From Sphingopyxis terrae subsp. terrae NBRC 15098 (GTDB taxonomy: Bacteria > Pseudomonadota > Alphaproteobacteria > Sphingomonadales > Sphingomonadaceae), in NCBI RefSeq assembly GCF_001610975.1, contig NZ_CP013342.1, forward strand, positions 3,109,001 to 3,173,000: a stretch of 64,000 bases of DNA, read 5' to 3'. The notes beneath the pieces are model-generated. The model did not search any database and was not told where the DNA came from. It saw nothing but the letters and a program-made list of their open reading frames with translations. Below are positions 53,433 to 63,054 of this stretch, one piece after another. Made by a program: the position numbers and the translations under genes. How positions within the stretch are numbered: the stretch's first letter is position 1; each line of letters begins with the position of its first letter.

Positions 53433-54722
53433 TCAATCATTCGCCGGATCGAACCGCGCCTCGAAAGTCCGGGCGTGCCTCAGTTCGGGGAATATCCTGG
53501 CCCACAGCGCAGTAACACCGATCGCCGCGACGCCGCCTACGACCACCGCACTCACCGGGCCAAGCACCGCCGCCATTGCGCCGGCGCGCATTTCGCCCAA
53601 TTCGTTCGACGCGGAGATGGCGAGCCCCGACGCCGCGCTGACGCGGCCGCGCATATGGTCGGGCGTGTTGAGCTGAATCAGCGTCCCGCGCACGAAGACC
53701 GAGAACATGTCCGCGGCGCCCATGACCACGAGCAGCGCGAGCGACAGCAGGAAGTTGGTCGACAAGCCGAAAGCGACCGTCCCGGCGCCGAATGCCGCGA
53801 CAGCCCACAGCATCTTGACCCCGACATTGCGCTCGATCGGCCGCCACGCGAGGCCCAATGCGATGATCGCGGCGCCGACCGCGGGGGCCGCGCGCAGAAA
53901 ACCCAACCCTTCGGACCCCGTGTGCAATATGTCGCGGGCATAGACGGGCAGCATCGCCGTCGCGCCCGACAGGATCACCGCGAACAGGTCGAGCGTGATG
54001 GTGCCCAGCAGAAAGCGCTCGGTCCAGACGAACTGCAGCCCGTCGACCATCTCGCGCAGCGGGTGCCGGCGCACTTCAGCGGGCGGCGGTAGCACCGGGC
54101 GGACCCTGCTGACCGTGAAGGCCGAAAGGACGAGCAAGGCGGCTGCGAAGATATACACCGATGTGGGATGGACGGCATAGATCAGGCCGCCCGCCGCCGG
54201 TCCGACGACCGACGCCGATTGCCAGGCGATGCTGCTCATCGCGATCGCGCGCGGCAGCACTGCCGGCGGCACGATATTCGGCGCGATCGCGCTCATCGCC
54301 GGTCCCGAAAAAACGCGGGCGACGCCGTGCAGCGCCGCGAGGGTGAAAAGCAGCGGAAGCGTCAGCCCGTCGGTCCAGGTGAACCAGCCGAGCGACGCGG
54401 CGATCGTCAGGTCGATCATGTTGGAAAAGATCGCGACGCGCCGCCGCTCGAACCGGTCGGCGGCCCAACCTGCGACGGGGGTCAGCACGGCAAGCGGAAT
54501 GAACTGGACGAGGCCGAGCAAGCCGAGCTGGAACGACGCTTCCTTGATCGACATGCCATAGCTGGAGCGCGCCGTATCATAGAGCTGATAGCCGATGACG
54601 ACGACCATCGCGATCGTCGCCATGACCGCGGTGAAGCGCGCGAACCAGTAATAGCGATAATCGGCGAAGCTGAGCGGGGAGGGGGGCTTCGACGGGCCGT
54701 CGATGGAGGAGGAGGAGGCCAT
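53433..54722 (-). CDS. MFS transporter
   Basis: A 429-aa major facilitator with about twelve hydrophobic segments. FADYRYYWFARFTAVMATIAMVVVIGYQLYD at the start, PVAGWAADRFERRRVAIFSN in the first intracellular loop (motif A-like), and MRGRVSAASGLAISASNELGEMRAG resemble the EntS-like exporters. The substrate is unknown. It is divergent from the DUF885 peptidase. Confidence 0.88.
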   Translation of the reverse strand: MASSSSIDGPSKPPSPLSFADYRYYWFARFTAVMATIAMVVVIGYQLYDTARSSYGMSIKEASFQLGLLGLVQFIPLAVLTPVAGWAADRFERRRVAIFSNMIDLTIAASLGWFTWTDGLTLPLLFTLAALHGVARVFSGPAMSAIAPNIVPPAVLPRAIAMSSIAWQSASVVGPAAGGLIYAVHPTSVYIFAAALLVLSAFTVSRVRPVLPPPAEVRRHPLREMVDGLQFVWTERFLLGTITLDLFAVILSGATAMLPVYARDILHTGSEGLGFLRAAPAVGAAIIALGLAWRPIERNVGVKMLWAVAAFGAGTVAFGLSTNFLLSLALLVVMGAADMFSVFVRGTLIQLNTPDHMRGRVSAASGLAISASNELGEMRAGAMAAVLGPVSAVVVGGVAAIGVTALWARIFPELRHARTFEARFDPAND

Positions 54723-54850
54723 TGCGATTTGCCCTAACCGTCTTTTGGCGCCTGTCCAGCATGCTTTGTCGCCGCCGTTCGTCGATTATCGGGTGCAGCC
54801 CGTTGGACGCGGTGGCAGACAGTCGCCATAGATCAAGGGAGACGCATCGA

Positions 54851-56569
54851 ATGACACGTAAATTTGCCCGCTTCGGCGGCGCGGCGATGGCCGGCGCGCT
54901 GCTCGTGCTTGCCGCATGCAGCGCCGAAAAGACGCCGCAGTCCGCCGGATCTGCCGCCAATTGGACCGAATTTCGCGACCAGTTTCTTGCTGGCTATTTC
55001 CCGTTGAATCCCAATTTCGCGGTCTATCAGGGCAAGCATGAGTTCGACGGTCAGCTTCCCGACTGGTCGGCAGCGGGATTGCAGAAGCAGATCGCTTTCC
55101 TCGAAAAGACGATTGCCGATGCCCAGGCATTCGATGGCAAGATGAGCGATGCCGAGAAATTCGAGCGCGACTATCTCGTCCATGTTGCCCAGGGGCAGCT
55201 CTTCTTTTTGAAGGACGCCGATTTCCCGCATAAAAACCCGGCCTTCTACGTCGGGCAGCTCGACCCCAACGTCTATATCTCGCGCCCCTATGCCGATCCG
55301 GCGACGCGCATGAAGGCGTTCATTTCCTACGCCGAAAAGGTTCCGGCCGCCGCTGCCCAAATCAAGGCCAATCTAAAACTGCCGATGCCCGCAACCTTCG
55401 TCAAATATGGCAGCGCCGGCTTCGGTGGCTTTGCCGACTATTACACCGGGGATGCCAAGGCCGCCTTTGCCGATGTGAAGGACCCGGCGCTGCAAAAGCA
55501 GTTCGACGAAGTTGCGGCCAAGGCGGCCGCGGCGATGAAGGATCTTGCCGCCTATGTGGCGTCGCAGCCGGGCAGCGCCGACGGCTGGGCGCTCGGCGCC
55601 GACAAATTTTCGAAGATGCTGCTCACGAACGAAGCGGTGGACACGCCGCTCGACGAACTCGAGCGAATCGGCCAGGCCGACCTCAAGCGCAATCAGGATG
55701 CGTTGAAGGCCGCGTGCGCGACCTATGCCGCGGGCATGACGATCGCCGATTGCATGAAGAAGATGGGGTCCGACAAGCCCGCCGATGGTCCGGTGGCCGA
55801 GGCGCGGCGCCAGCTTCCGATGCTGCGCGCCTTCCTCGTCGAAAAGGATCTGGTATCGATCCCGGGCACCGAACAGGCGCAGGTGGAGGAATCGCCGCCC
55901 TACAACCGGCAGAACAGCGCCTATATCGACATCCCCGGACCCTATGAGAAGGGCCTGCCGTCGGTCTATTACATCTCGCCGCCCGACCCGAGCTGGGACA
56001 AGCAGACGCAGCTCGACTTCGTGCCGGGCAAGAAGGATCTGCTCTTCACCTCAGTCCATGAAGTCTGGCCGGGTCACTTCCTCAATTTCCTGCACTCGAA
56101 CCGCGCGGAGAGCATCTTCGGCAAGCTGTTCGTCGGCTATGCCTTCGCCGAGGGCTGGGCGCATTATACCGAGGAAATGATGTGGGACGCAGGGCTCGGC
56201 GATGGCGACCCCGAAACGCACATCGGCCAGCTGTCGAACGCGCTTTTGCGTAACTGCCGCTACCTGTCGGCGATCGGTCTCCACACCAAGGGGATGACGG
56301 TCGCGGATTCGGAAAAGCTGTTCAAGGAGCAATGCTATCAGGACGAGGGCAACGCGCGGCAGCAAGCGGCGCGCGGTACTTATGATCCGCTCTATCTCAA
56401 CTACACGATGGGCAAGCTCATGATCCGCAAGCTGCGCGAGGATTGGACCAAGGGGGACAAGACGAAGTGGAAGGCCTTCCACGACGAATTCCTTTCCTAC
56501 GGCGGTCCGCCGATCCCGATGGTGCGCGCAGCGATGATGAAGGAAGCAAGCCCGAAGGCGGTTTTCTGA
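54851..56569 (+). CDS. DUF885-family metallopeptidase-like lipoprotein
   Basis: A 572-aa protein with a lipoprotein signal (GALLVLAACS) and a DUF885 domain. The zinc-type motif is HEVWPGHFLN (HExxPGH) and the third acidic ligand is in EGWAHYTEEMMWD; NYTMGKLMIRKLRED lies near the end. ATG 54851 follows AAGGGAGACG. It probably hydrolyses peptides in the periplasm; the substrate is unknown. It is a separate transcription unit with a strong hairpin downstream. Confidence 0.87.
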   Translation: MTRKFARFGGAAMAGALLVLAACSAEKTPQSAGSAANWTEFRDQFLAGYFPLNPNFAVYQGKHEFDGQLPDWSAAGLQKQIAFLEKTIADAQAFDGKMSDAEKFERDYLVHVAQGQLFFLKDADFPHKNPAFYVGQLDPNVYISRPYADPATRMKAFISYAEKVPAAAAQIKANLKLPMPATFVKYGSAGFGGFADYYTGDAKAAFADVKDPALQKQFDEVAAKAAAAMKDLAAYVASQPGSADGWALGADKFSKMLLTNEAVDTPLDELERIGQADLKRNQDALKAACATYAAGMTIADCMKKMGSDKPADGPVAEARRQLPMLRAFLVEKDLVSIPGTEQAQVEESPPYNRQNSAYIDIPGPYEKGLPSVYYISPPDPSWDKQTQLDFVPGKKDLLFTSVHEVWPGHFLNFLHSNRAESIFGKLFVGYAFAEGWAHYTEEMMWDAGLGDGDPETHIGQLSNALLRNCRYLSAIGLHTKGMTVADSEKLFKEQCYQDEGNARQQAARGTYDPLYLNYTMGKLMIRKLREDWTKGDKTKWKAFHDEFLSYGGPPIPMVRAAMMKEASPKAVF

Positions 56570-56586
56570 TCGCATTCAGCGCGCAA

Positions 56587-56617
56587 GGTGCCGGCCGACC
56601 GTTGGTTGGCCGGCACC
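56587..56617. terminator. Hairpin after DUF885 gene
   Basis: A perfect 10-bp stem GGTGCCGGCC/GGCCGGCACC with an 11-base loop lies 18 bp after the stop. No T-tract follows, so termination is likely but may need other factors. Confidence 0.6.
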
Positions 56618-56752
56618 GACCTGCCCCAATTTGGGGCTGCCGGGACATGGTTAAGCCAAATTGACGGCCCTGCCGGGCGCGGATAATGGCGAATCGATAT
56701 CGTCCCAGCAGTTGCCCCAATCAGCTGACTGGCTTTTTGAAAGTCGGTCCAC

Positions 56753-57748
56753 ATGTCTGCATCGCGGCTCAGCGTCGTCATGCCCATGTATAATGCGGCA
56801 CGCTTCGTCGAAGCGGCGATCGACAGCATTTTGGCCCAGACGATGGGCGATTTTATCTTTTACATCGTCGATGACGGTTCGACCGACGCGTCGGGGGACA
56901 TCGCCGCGCGCAAGGCGGCGACCGATCGGCGGATCAGACTGATTCGCCAGTCCAATCAGGGCATCGTTGCGAGCATGAACCGGATGCTTGGGCTGGTCGA
57001 AACGCCCTTCGTCGCGCGTATGGATGCCGACGACATCTCGCTGCCCGACCGTTTCGCGCTGCAGCTGGCGCATTTCGATCGCACGCCGACACTCGGTGCG
57101 CTCGGTGGGCAATATGTCGAGATCGACAATGGCGGGCGCCGACGGAGCGGTCATTTCCGGCAACCGGTGGGCTGCGATGACGTGCGCGCCGAACTCGAAC
57201 TGCGGCCTGCGGTCGCCAATCCGACCGTGATGTTCCGCACCGATGCGCTGCGAAAGGCCGGGCTCTATCGCCCGGCGTTCGGCTATTGCGAGGATTACGA
57301 CCTCTTTCTGCGGCTCTCCGAGATCGCTGATATCGACAATCTGCCGGACACGCTGCTGCTCTATCGCCGGTCGCCCGAACAGATGAGCGTCGCCAACAAC
57401 GCGCAGCAGACCGAACAGGCCGCCTATGCCCGGCTCGCGCATCTGGTGCGCAAGACGGGCGCCCCCGATCCCTTCCGCGACATGGCGCGGCTGCCGGCGC
57501 TCGCCGATCTCGATGCGCTGCTCAAAAAGCCCGGCATCGGACGGATGGTGGAGACCGATATCATCGCCGCGCGCCGCTATGCTGTCGCCAGCATGGCCGA
57601 CAGTGAGTTCGTCGACTATTGCAAGCGGCTGGCGAGCGGCGTGCGGCTGGAGGCCGCGACGCGTACGGTGGTGCGCTGCCTCGTCAATCGGCGCGTCGAT
57701 CGGGCGTTCCGGCTGGCGAGTTCGCTCGTCGCCGGGGTTTTCGTCTGA
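56753..57748 (+). CDS. Family 2 glycosyltransferase
   Basis: A 331-aa GT2 enzyme. SVVMPMYNAARFVEAAIDSIL begins the GT-A fold, VDDGSTDASGD binds the nucleotide sugar, ARMDADDIS is the metal-binding DxD region and FGYCEDYDLFLRLSE includes the catalytic ED motif. The sugar and acceptor are unknown and no polysaccharide locus surrounds it. The gene stands alone, convergent with rsmB. Confidence 0.9.
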   Translation: MSASRLSVVMPMYNAARFVEAAIDSILAQTMGDFIFYIVDDGSTDASGDIAARKAATDRRIRLIRQSNQGIVASMNRMLGLVETPFVARMDADDISLPDRFALQLAHFDRTPTLGALGGQYVEIDNGGRRRSGHFRQPVGCDDVRAELELRPAVANPTVMFRTDALRKAGLYRPAFGYCEDYDLFLRLSEIADIDNLPDTLLLYRRSPEQMSVANNAQQTEQAAYARLAHLVRKTGAPDPFRDMARLPALADLDALLKKPGIGRMVETDIIAARRYAVASMADSEFVDYCKRLASGVRLEAATRTVVRCLVNRRVDRAFRLASSLVAGVFV

Positions 57749-57754
57749 CGCGCG

Positions 57755-59083
57755 TCAAGCCTGCGGAGCGCGCAGCCGCGCCACGAAAAAGCCGTCGAGC
57801 CCGCCCACATCGGCCAGCATCCCCGGCAAGGTTCTGACGCAGCCCATTGCATCCGGCGTTACGCCCTGCGGCAGTTCGTCAGGCCGTACGGGGTCGATCT
57901 GCCATTGCGAATTGTTGCCCAGAAACGCCTTGATCTGCTCCTCCCCCTCGGCGCGCTCCAGCGAGCAGGTCGCATATACGAGCGACCCGCCCGGCTTGAC
58001 CCAACCGGCGGCGCGGGCGAGCAACTCGCCTTGCAGCGCCGCAAGCTCGTCGATCTGCCGGTCTTCGACGCGGTGCAGCACATCGGGATGGCGCCGGAAA
58101 ATGCCGGTTGCCGAACAGGGGGCGTCGAGCAGCACGGCATCGGCCTGTGCGTCCGGCTCCCAGCGCCGGATGTCAGCCTGAATGATCTCCGCGGTCTGCT
58201 GCGTCCGGCGCAAATTGTCGGTCAGTCGTTCGAGCCGGCGCGCGCTGGTGTCGACAGCCGTCACCGCCCAGCCCGCCGCCGCGAGCTGCATCGTCTTTCC
58301 GCCCGGCGCGGCGCACAGGTCGAACACCGATCGGCCATTGCCCTGACCAAGCAGGCGGGCCGGGATGCTGGCGGCAAGATCCTGCACCCACCAGCCGCCA
58401 TCGCGGAAGCCGGGCAGGTCTTCGACCGCGCTGCCCCGCGGCAGGCGATAGTGCCGCGGTGCGAGCGATCGGGCTTCGGCCCATCCCGCGGCGTCGGGCT
58501 CGGCTGCAAAGCTCAGGTCGATCGGCGGCGGTGCGCTCCAGCCATGTTCGGCCGCGGCAACCGTCTCGGCGCCCCAGGCATCGTGCCAGCGCGCCGCCGT
58601 CGCGGGCGGCAGGCTCGCGCGCTCGGGTAGTTTCCACGCGTCTTGTTGTGCGCGCGACAGAAGCGCGTGAACCAGTCGCCGCGGCCCACCCGCTACGAGC
58701 GGCAGCGCGGTGGCAACCACCGCATGCGGCGGACTGCCGAGCGCGAGCAATTGGGCGAGCGCGAGCCGCAGCACGGCGCGCGACTTCACGTCCTCGGGTA
58801 GCGGCTGGGGCGTTGCGCTATCGATCAGCGCATCGAGGTCGACCATCCAGCGCAGCGTTTCCGACGCGATGGCAATGGCAAAGGCCCGATCGGACGGCGG
58901 GAGGCCCTGCGTGGCGGCATGCGCCGCAATGTCGAGCGCCTCGCCGCGGCGCAGCACTGCGTCGAGCAGGCGCAGGGCGGCGCGGCGCGGCGCGGTGCCG
59001 GCGGGCTCACTTTCGCCGCCTCGTGGCCGGCGTCCGCGGCGCTCGGGCATTTTCGGTCGGCTATCATTGGCGTTCTTCATCAT
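57755..59083 (-). CDS. rsmB: RsmB-like rRNA cytosine-C5 methyltransferase
   Basis: A 442-aa NOL1/NOP2/Sun family enzyme. Residues ~30-150 form an NusB-like RNA-binding domain, then FDLCAAPGGKTMQLAAAG binds SAM. The two catalytic cysteines are in LLDAPCSATGIFRRHPDV (motif IV) and YATCSLERAEGEEQ (motif VI). It methylates cytosine in 16S rRNA, most likely C967 in E. coli numbering. It is divergent from the SDHAF4 gene. Confidence 0.92.
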   Translation of the reverse strand: MMKNANDSRPKMPERRGRRPRGGESEPAGTAPRRAALRLLDAVLRRGEALDIAAHAATQGLPPSDRAFAIAIASETLRWMVDLDALIDSATPQPLPEDVKSRAVLRLALAQLLALGSPPHAVVATALPLVAGGPRRLVHALLSRAQQDAWKLPERASLPPATAARWHDAWGAETVAAAEHGWSAPPPIDLSFAAEPDAAGWAEARSLAPRHYRLPRGSAVEDLPGFRDGGWWVQDLAASIPARLLGQGNGRSVFDLCAAPGGKTMQLAAAGWAVTAVDTSARRLERLTDNLRRTQQTAEIIQADIRRWEPDAQADAVLLDAPCSATGIFRRHPDVLHRVEDRQIDELAALQGELLARAAGWVKPGGSLVYATCSLERAEGEEQIKAFLGNNSQWQIDPVRPDELPQGVTPDAMGCVRTLPGMLADVGGLDGFFVARLRAPQA

Positions 59084-59105
59084 AACGTCCTATATCGGAT
59101 CCATC

Positions 59106-59315
59106 ATGGCGCACGATCCTCAATCCGACCACATCGGCGGCACGCCCCGAGCGACCAAGCGTCCCGGCGATGTCAGACCGCCCGCAAACTGGACCAACGA
59201 ACCGCTGCCCAAGCCGCAGCCGATTATCGAAGACGCCGCGGAGGCGCAGCCCGGCGGCCGCAACCCGGTACGCTATGGCGACTGGGAATTGAAGGGTCTG
59301 GCGATCGACTTCTGA
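59106..59315 (+). CDS. DUF1674 / SDHAF4-family succinate dehydrogenase assembly factor
   Basis: A 69-aa protein ending NPVRYGDWELKGLAIDF, the DUF1674 signature. The family assists SdhA flavinylation or assembly in mitochondria and proteobacteria. The start is ATG 59106, after the divergent rsmB start; the frame is open well upstream only as antisense of rsmB. Small size makes the call rest on the C-terminal motif. Confidence 0.88.
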   Translation: MAHDPQSDHIGGTPRATKRPGDVRPPANWTNEPLPKPQPIIEDAAEAQPGGRNPVRYGDWELKGLAIDF

Positions 59316-59333
59316 TCGGCCGCCGTGCGCAGG

Positions 59334-59888
59334 TCAGAAGGGGTTCATCCGGCCCATCAGGCGCGTACGGTCGACATATTGATGCTTCAGCACCGCCAAT
59401 ATGTGGATGACGACGAGCACGAGCATGGTGATGCCCAAAAGTTCGTGCCGTTCGTGCAGCGTGTCGGCGAGCGCTTTTGACGGCGCGGCGATCGACGGCA
59501 CGGTGAACAATCCGAAGAAGTCGATCGGCCGATCGGCGGCGGACATCCAGACCCAGCCCGACAGCGGCAGCAGGATCAGCAGCAGATAGAACAGGAAATG
59601 CAGGATCTTGCTGACCGGACGCTGCCATGCGGGCGTTCCGGCGGGCAGCGGCGGGGGCTTGTGGCCGAGGCGCCACAATATGCGCAGCGCGGTCAGCACG
59701 AGGATCGTTATCCCCAGCGCCTTGTGGACGTTCATCGCTTCGCGGTGCGCTTCGCGCGGCAGACCTTCGGTCAGCATCGCAAGGCCGATATTGACGATGA
59801 CCGAAAGGCCGATCAGCCAATGCAGCCATATGGCCACCTTCGTATAGCGCGGGTCGGCGGTCGATCCGGCATCGGCGAGGGTGGCCAT
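59334..59888 (-). CDS. Cytochrome b561-family protein
   Basis: A 184-aa four-helix membrane di-heme protein. Heme-ligand histidines are in AIWLHWLIGLSV, NVHKALGITIL, the RHELLGIT helix and VIHILAVLKHQYVDR. It moves electrons between membrane quinones and periplasmic partners, or relieves superoxide, as in CybB. It is 11 bp downstream of the SapC gene on the same strand. Confidence 0.9.
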   Translation of the reverse strand: MATLADAGSTADPRYTKVAIWLHWLIGLSVIVNIGLAMLTEGLPREAHREAMNVHKALGITILVLTALRILWRLGHKPPPLPAGTPAWQRPVSKILHFLFYLLLILLPLSGWVWMSAADRPIDFFGLFTVPSIAAPSKALADTLHERHELLGITMLVLVVIHILAVLKHQYVDRTRLMGRMNPF

Positions 59889-59899
59889 ATCGGTTCTCC

Positions 59900-60676
59900 T
59901 TAGGCGACGGGGGCGTCCGTCATTGCCGGCACCTTGCCAGCTTTTACCTGTTCGGCAAAGATGTCGCGCATCAGCTGGAGCGAAAGCAGGTGCGCATAGA
60001 TGAGCGGCAACGTGCCGTTCTGCATCAGCTTGCGCAGCACATCGCCGCGCAGTTCGCGCAGCTTGTTTTCGTCGACCATCTGGAAACCGCGATAGACGAA
60101 GGGCTTGTCCGAACCGTCGGGCTGGATGGCGACTTCGCCGTCCATCAGCAGGTCGGCCTTCTTGAGTTCGTCGACCAACATGCCGGTGCGCTGCCCGGCT
60201 TCTTCGAAGTTGCGGCAGAAATCGAGCACGGCTTTGGTCTGCTCGCTCGGCTGGCCGTCAACGAACAGGGCGTCGCCCTCGTCGAACTTGCCGACCGCGC
60301 CAGAGGTCGGGTCGAAGCAGAGCGACAATTCTTCGCTGCCCGGGTTGAGGCGCGCGAGAAGGAAGGGGTAGCGGCGAATATAGGCCGGAACATAAACCGG
60401 ATTCTTCAGCTTGCCTTCGTCGTCAACGAAGACGTTGACGCCTTCGTTGAGGCCCATGAGCGCCAGCGGAACCGGATTGTCGCCAGCCGAAAAGATGATC
60501 GGAAAGAAGCGGCAAGCCGAGGTGAATTCGTCGGCGGTCAGCGGAATCGCATGCTGGCCGACGAGAAACTTCGCTTCGGCGAGTGGACGGGCGTGGAAAT
60601 CGACGTGATCGACGCTCGAAAGCGGAACGAGGTCGCCATAGAAAAGCGGCAGGTTGTTGGCGGGCGCAGTGGCCAT
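59900..60676 (-). CDS. SapC-family protein
   Basis: A 258-aa SapC family protein: LPLFYGDLVPLSSVDHVDF, ADEFTSACRFFPIIFSAGDN and PAYIRRYPFLL are conserved family stretches. No signal peptide is visible. The family is named from Campylobacter S-layer loci, but its function in sphingomonads is unknown. I take ATG 60676 with GGAG upstream; the frame opens to 60703. Cotranscription with cytochrome b561 is likely. Confidence 0.88.
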   Translation of the reverse strand: MATAPANNLPLFYGDLVPLSSVDHVDFHARPLAEAKFLVGQHAIPLTADEFTSACRFFPIIFSAGDNPVPLALMGLNEGVNVFVDDEGKLKNPVYVPAYIRRYPFLLARLNPGSEELSLCFDPTSGAVGKFDEGDALFVDGQPSEQTKAVLDFCRNFEEAGQRTGMLVDELKKADLLMDGEVAIQPDGSDKPFVYRGFQMVDENKLRELRGDVLRKLMQNGTLPLIYAHLLSLQLMRDIFAEQVKAGKVPAMTDAPVA

Positions 60677-60768
60677 GATGAAACTCCGGATTGGCGCCCC
60701 CAAAGGGATCGAGGGCGAAAGGAATAATCGCGCGCCTTATTGGCAGGCGCGGCGCGGCGCAAGGGGCG

Positions 60769-62211
60769 TTAGGCCAAGGGCGCCTTCTGGGCGACCAACT
60801 TGCCGGGATTGAATAGCCCCCGCGGATCGAGTCCGTCTTTCACCGCACGCAGCGCGGCGAGGCGGGCGGGGCTGTCGAGTTCGGCGAGCATGTCGCGCTT
60901 CATCTGCCCGATACCATGTTCGGCCGAGATCGAGCCGCCGAGTTCGAGTACGTGGGTGTAGACGATCCGGCTTGCGTCCTCACCATGCGCCGCGAGCCAT
61001 GCACGACCGTCGACGCTCGCTGGCGGTTGAACATGATGGTGGACGTTTCCGTCGCCAAGATGGCCGAAGGACAGCGCCCGGGTACCCGGAAATGCGGCAT
61101 CGAGGCGCGCGGGGTTTTCCGCAATGAACTGCGGCATCCGATCGACTGGAACGCTGACGTCATGCTGGAGGGCGGGGCCTTCGGCGCGCTCGGCCTCCGA
61201 GATCGAATCGCGCAGGCGCCAGAATTGCTCGCTTTCGCTTTCGCTCTTGGCAATCGCGACGTCACGGATCAGCCCGTCCTCGAGTGCCTTTGCCAGCGAT
61301 GATTCCAGCGCTTCGGTCAACGCATCACCATCGTCACCGGCCAGCTCGACGAGCGCATACCAGGGATCGGAGGCAGCGAGCGGCGCGCGGGTCTGCGGAA
61401 TATGGCGCAGCACGGCCTGCAGGCAGGCGTCGGGGATGAGTTCGAAGCCTTCGAGCGTGCGACCGAGCGCGGCGTCGAGCCGGCGCAGGAGGCGCAGCGC
61501 ATCGTCGGGCGAAGCAAGGCCGATCCACGCCGTGCAGCGCGCGGCGGCAGCGAGGACGAGGCGCAGCGTCGCGGCGGTGACGACGCCGATCGTGCCCTCG
61601 GCGCCGCAGAACAAATGCCGCAGGTCATAGCCGCGATTATCCTTCTTGAGCGGGGCCATCGCGTCGAGAATCTCGCCGTCGGGCAGAACCGCCTCAACGC
61701 CTTCGACCAGCGCCCGCATCGTTCCGAACCGTAACACCTGCGTTCCGCCGGCATTGGTCGAAACCAGCCCGCCGACCGTCGCTGACCCCTTGCCACCGAG
61801 GGTCAAGGGAAAGCGCAGTCCGTGCGCAAGGGCTGCACCATGCAGATGTTCGAGCACGACCCCCGCTTCGACTATCGCCAATCCGGCGGCGACGTCGATA
61901 TCACGGATCCGGTTCATGCGCCGCAGGCTGAGCAGAAGCTGGTTGCCCGTCGCGTCGGGTGTTGCGCCGCCGACCATGCCGCTGTTTCCGCCTTGCGGGA
62001 CGATGGCAACCTGCTCCGCGGCGCAGAGCCTGACGACTGCGGCGACTTCGTCACGATTGACCGGGGAAAGCATGGCGGCCGCTTGGCCTCGATAACGGCC
62101 GCGCCAATCCGTGAGCCAGGGTGCCATATCATTGGGATCGCGGGTGAACCCCTTGGGGCCCAGCAGATCGGCGAGGTGGTTGAGCAGGTCGGCGGAGGGC
62201 GGTTGGGTCAT
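60769..62211 (-). CDS. FAD-binding hydroxyacid dehydrogenase (GlcD/D2HGDH family)
   Basis: A 480-aa flavoprotein. VPQGGNSGMVGGATPD is the FAD-binding PP-loop region, LTLGGKGSATVGGLVSTNAGG continues it, and the C-terminal metal/substrate motifs are FGHLGDGNVHHH and SAEHGIGQMKRD. Members oxidise D-2-hydroxy acids such as D-lactate or D-2-hydroxyglutarate, with D-2-hydroxyglutarate most common in this branch. ATG 62211 begins the conserved protein; the frame is open to 62259. Confidence 0.9.
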   Translation of the reverse strand: MTQPPSADLLNHLADLLGPKGFTRDPNDMAPWLTDWRGRYRGQAAAMLSPVNRDEVAAVVRLCAAEQVAIVPQGGNSGMVGGATPDATGNQLLLSLRRMNRIRDIDVAAGLAIVEAGVVLEHLHGAALAHGLRFPLTLGGKGSATVGGLVSTNAGGTQVLRFGTMRALVEGVEAVLPDGEILDAMAPLKKDNRGYDLRHLFCGAEGTIGVVTAATLRLVLAAAARCTAWIGLASPDDALRLLRRLDAALGRTLEGFELIPDACLQAVLRHIPQTRAPLAASDPWYALVELAGDDGDALTEALESSLAKALEDGLIRDVAIAKSESESEQFWRLRDSISEAERAEGPALQHDVSVPVDRMPQFIAENPARLDAAFPGTRALSFGHLGDGNVHHHVQPPASVDGRAWLAAHGEDASRIVYTHVLELGGSISAEHGIGQMKRDMLAELDSPARLAALRAVKDGLDPRGLFNPGKLVAQKAPLA

Positions 62212-62388
62212 GCAGTGCGTCTCGTTGGGGCGCGGGCGCGCAATAGGGGTCGACATCAATTCATTTGCTGTTCAATCATGGTCGTTAGAGGGTTGGCAGA
62301 TGAATTGCCACCTTGTGGGGCTTTGCAGCGAACGGGAGTATCGGGTGAACGCCATGGCCTGGCACAGTGATGCGGAGCGGGCGCATCC

Positions 62389-62919
62389 ATGGTGACGGCG
62401 CTGGCCCTACTGGTCGCGGCGGCTGCGCCCGCGTCGGACGTGCCCATTGCGGCAACGCTGCCGCCGGTGGAGGCGTCCATGCCCGCCATTGTTCCCCCTG
62501 ATGTCGGCTTTTTCCAGGTCGTGATCGAGCAGCAGATCATCATCCGTGTTCCGGCACAGCGTAGTCCGATCAATAATTTCTCAGCCCCCGCGCCGCCGCC
62601 ACCGCCCGTTCGTCCGCGCGAAGCGCAGGTGGTCTGGAAGGAAAAGAAGGGGCCGCGCTGCGTCGCGATGAAGAACATCGTGCGGATGGAGGCGGTGCAG
62701 CGCGACAGCATCGACCTCATCACCCGCCAGAAGCAGTTGCTGCGTGCCCAGTTGAACCGTGGCTGCCGGGCGCTCGACTTCTATGCCGGCTTCTACATGA
62801 AGGGAAACAAGGACGGGCAGCTGTGCAAAGGCCGTGACGAAATTCATGCGCGGACCGGCGCAAAGTGCGAGGTAGACGAGTTTCGCTTGCTCGTCCCGGT
62901 GGCGCGCGACGACGACTGA
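62389..62919 (+). CDS. Secreted proline-rich hypothetical protein
   Basis: A 176-aa protein with a short N-terminal signal-like segment (TALALLVAAAAPAS), a proline-rich linker (SAPAPPPPPPVRPRE) and a C-terminal ~90-residue region with four cysteines (RCVAM, RGCRAL, LCKGRD, KCEVDEF). I recognise no named domain, though similar proteins are usual in sphingomonads. It precedes the DEAD-box helicase gene. Confidence 0.7.
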   Translation: MVTALALLVAAAAPASDVPIAATLPPVEASMPAIVPPDVGFFQVVIEQQIIIRVPAQRSPINNFSAPAPPPPPVRPREAQVVWKEKKGPRCVAMKNIVRMEAVQRDSIDLITRQKQLLRAQLNRGCRALDFYAGFYMKGNKDGQLCKGRDEIHARTGAKCEVDEFRLLVPVARDDD

Positions 62920-62962
62920 GCGGGGCGGCGCGCGATTTTTCGGCCAGATCGGTCGGCTTTTC

Positions 62963-62991
62963 TTGACTTTTCACCGCCACTTCCCCTAGGG
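62963..62991 (+). promoter_or_regulatory. Candidate promoter of DEAD-box helicase gene
   Basis: TTGACT and CTAGGG are separated by 17 bp in the gap before the helicase gene. The -35 matches well; the -10 fits the GC-rich style of sphingomonad promoters only loosely. The leader would be about 60 bp. Confidence 0.4.
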
Positions 62992-63054
62992 GCGCGGCAG
63001 CAACGGCTGGCGTGGGAAGCCGTGCTACAACATTTTTCCGGACATGATGACCTT

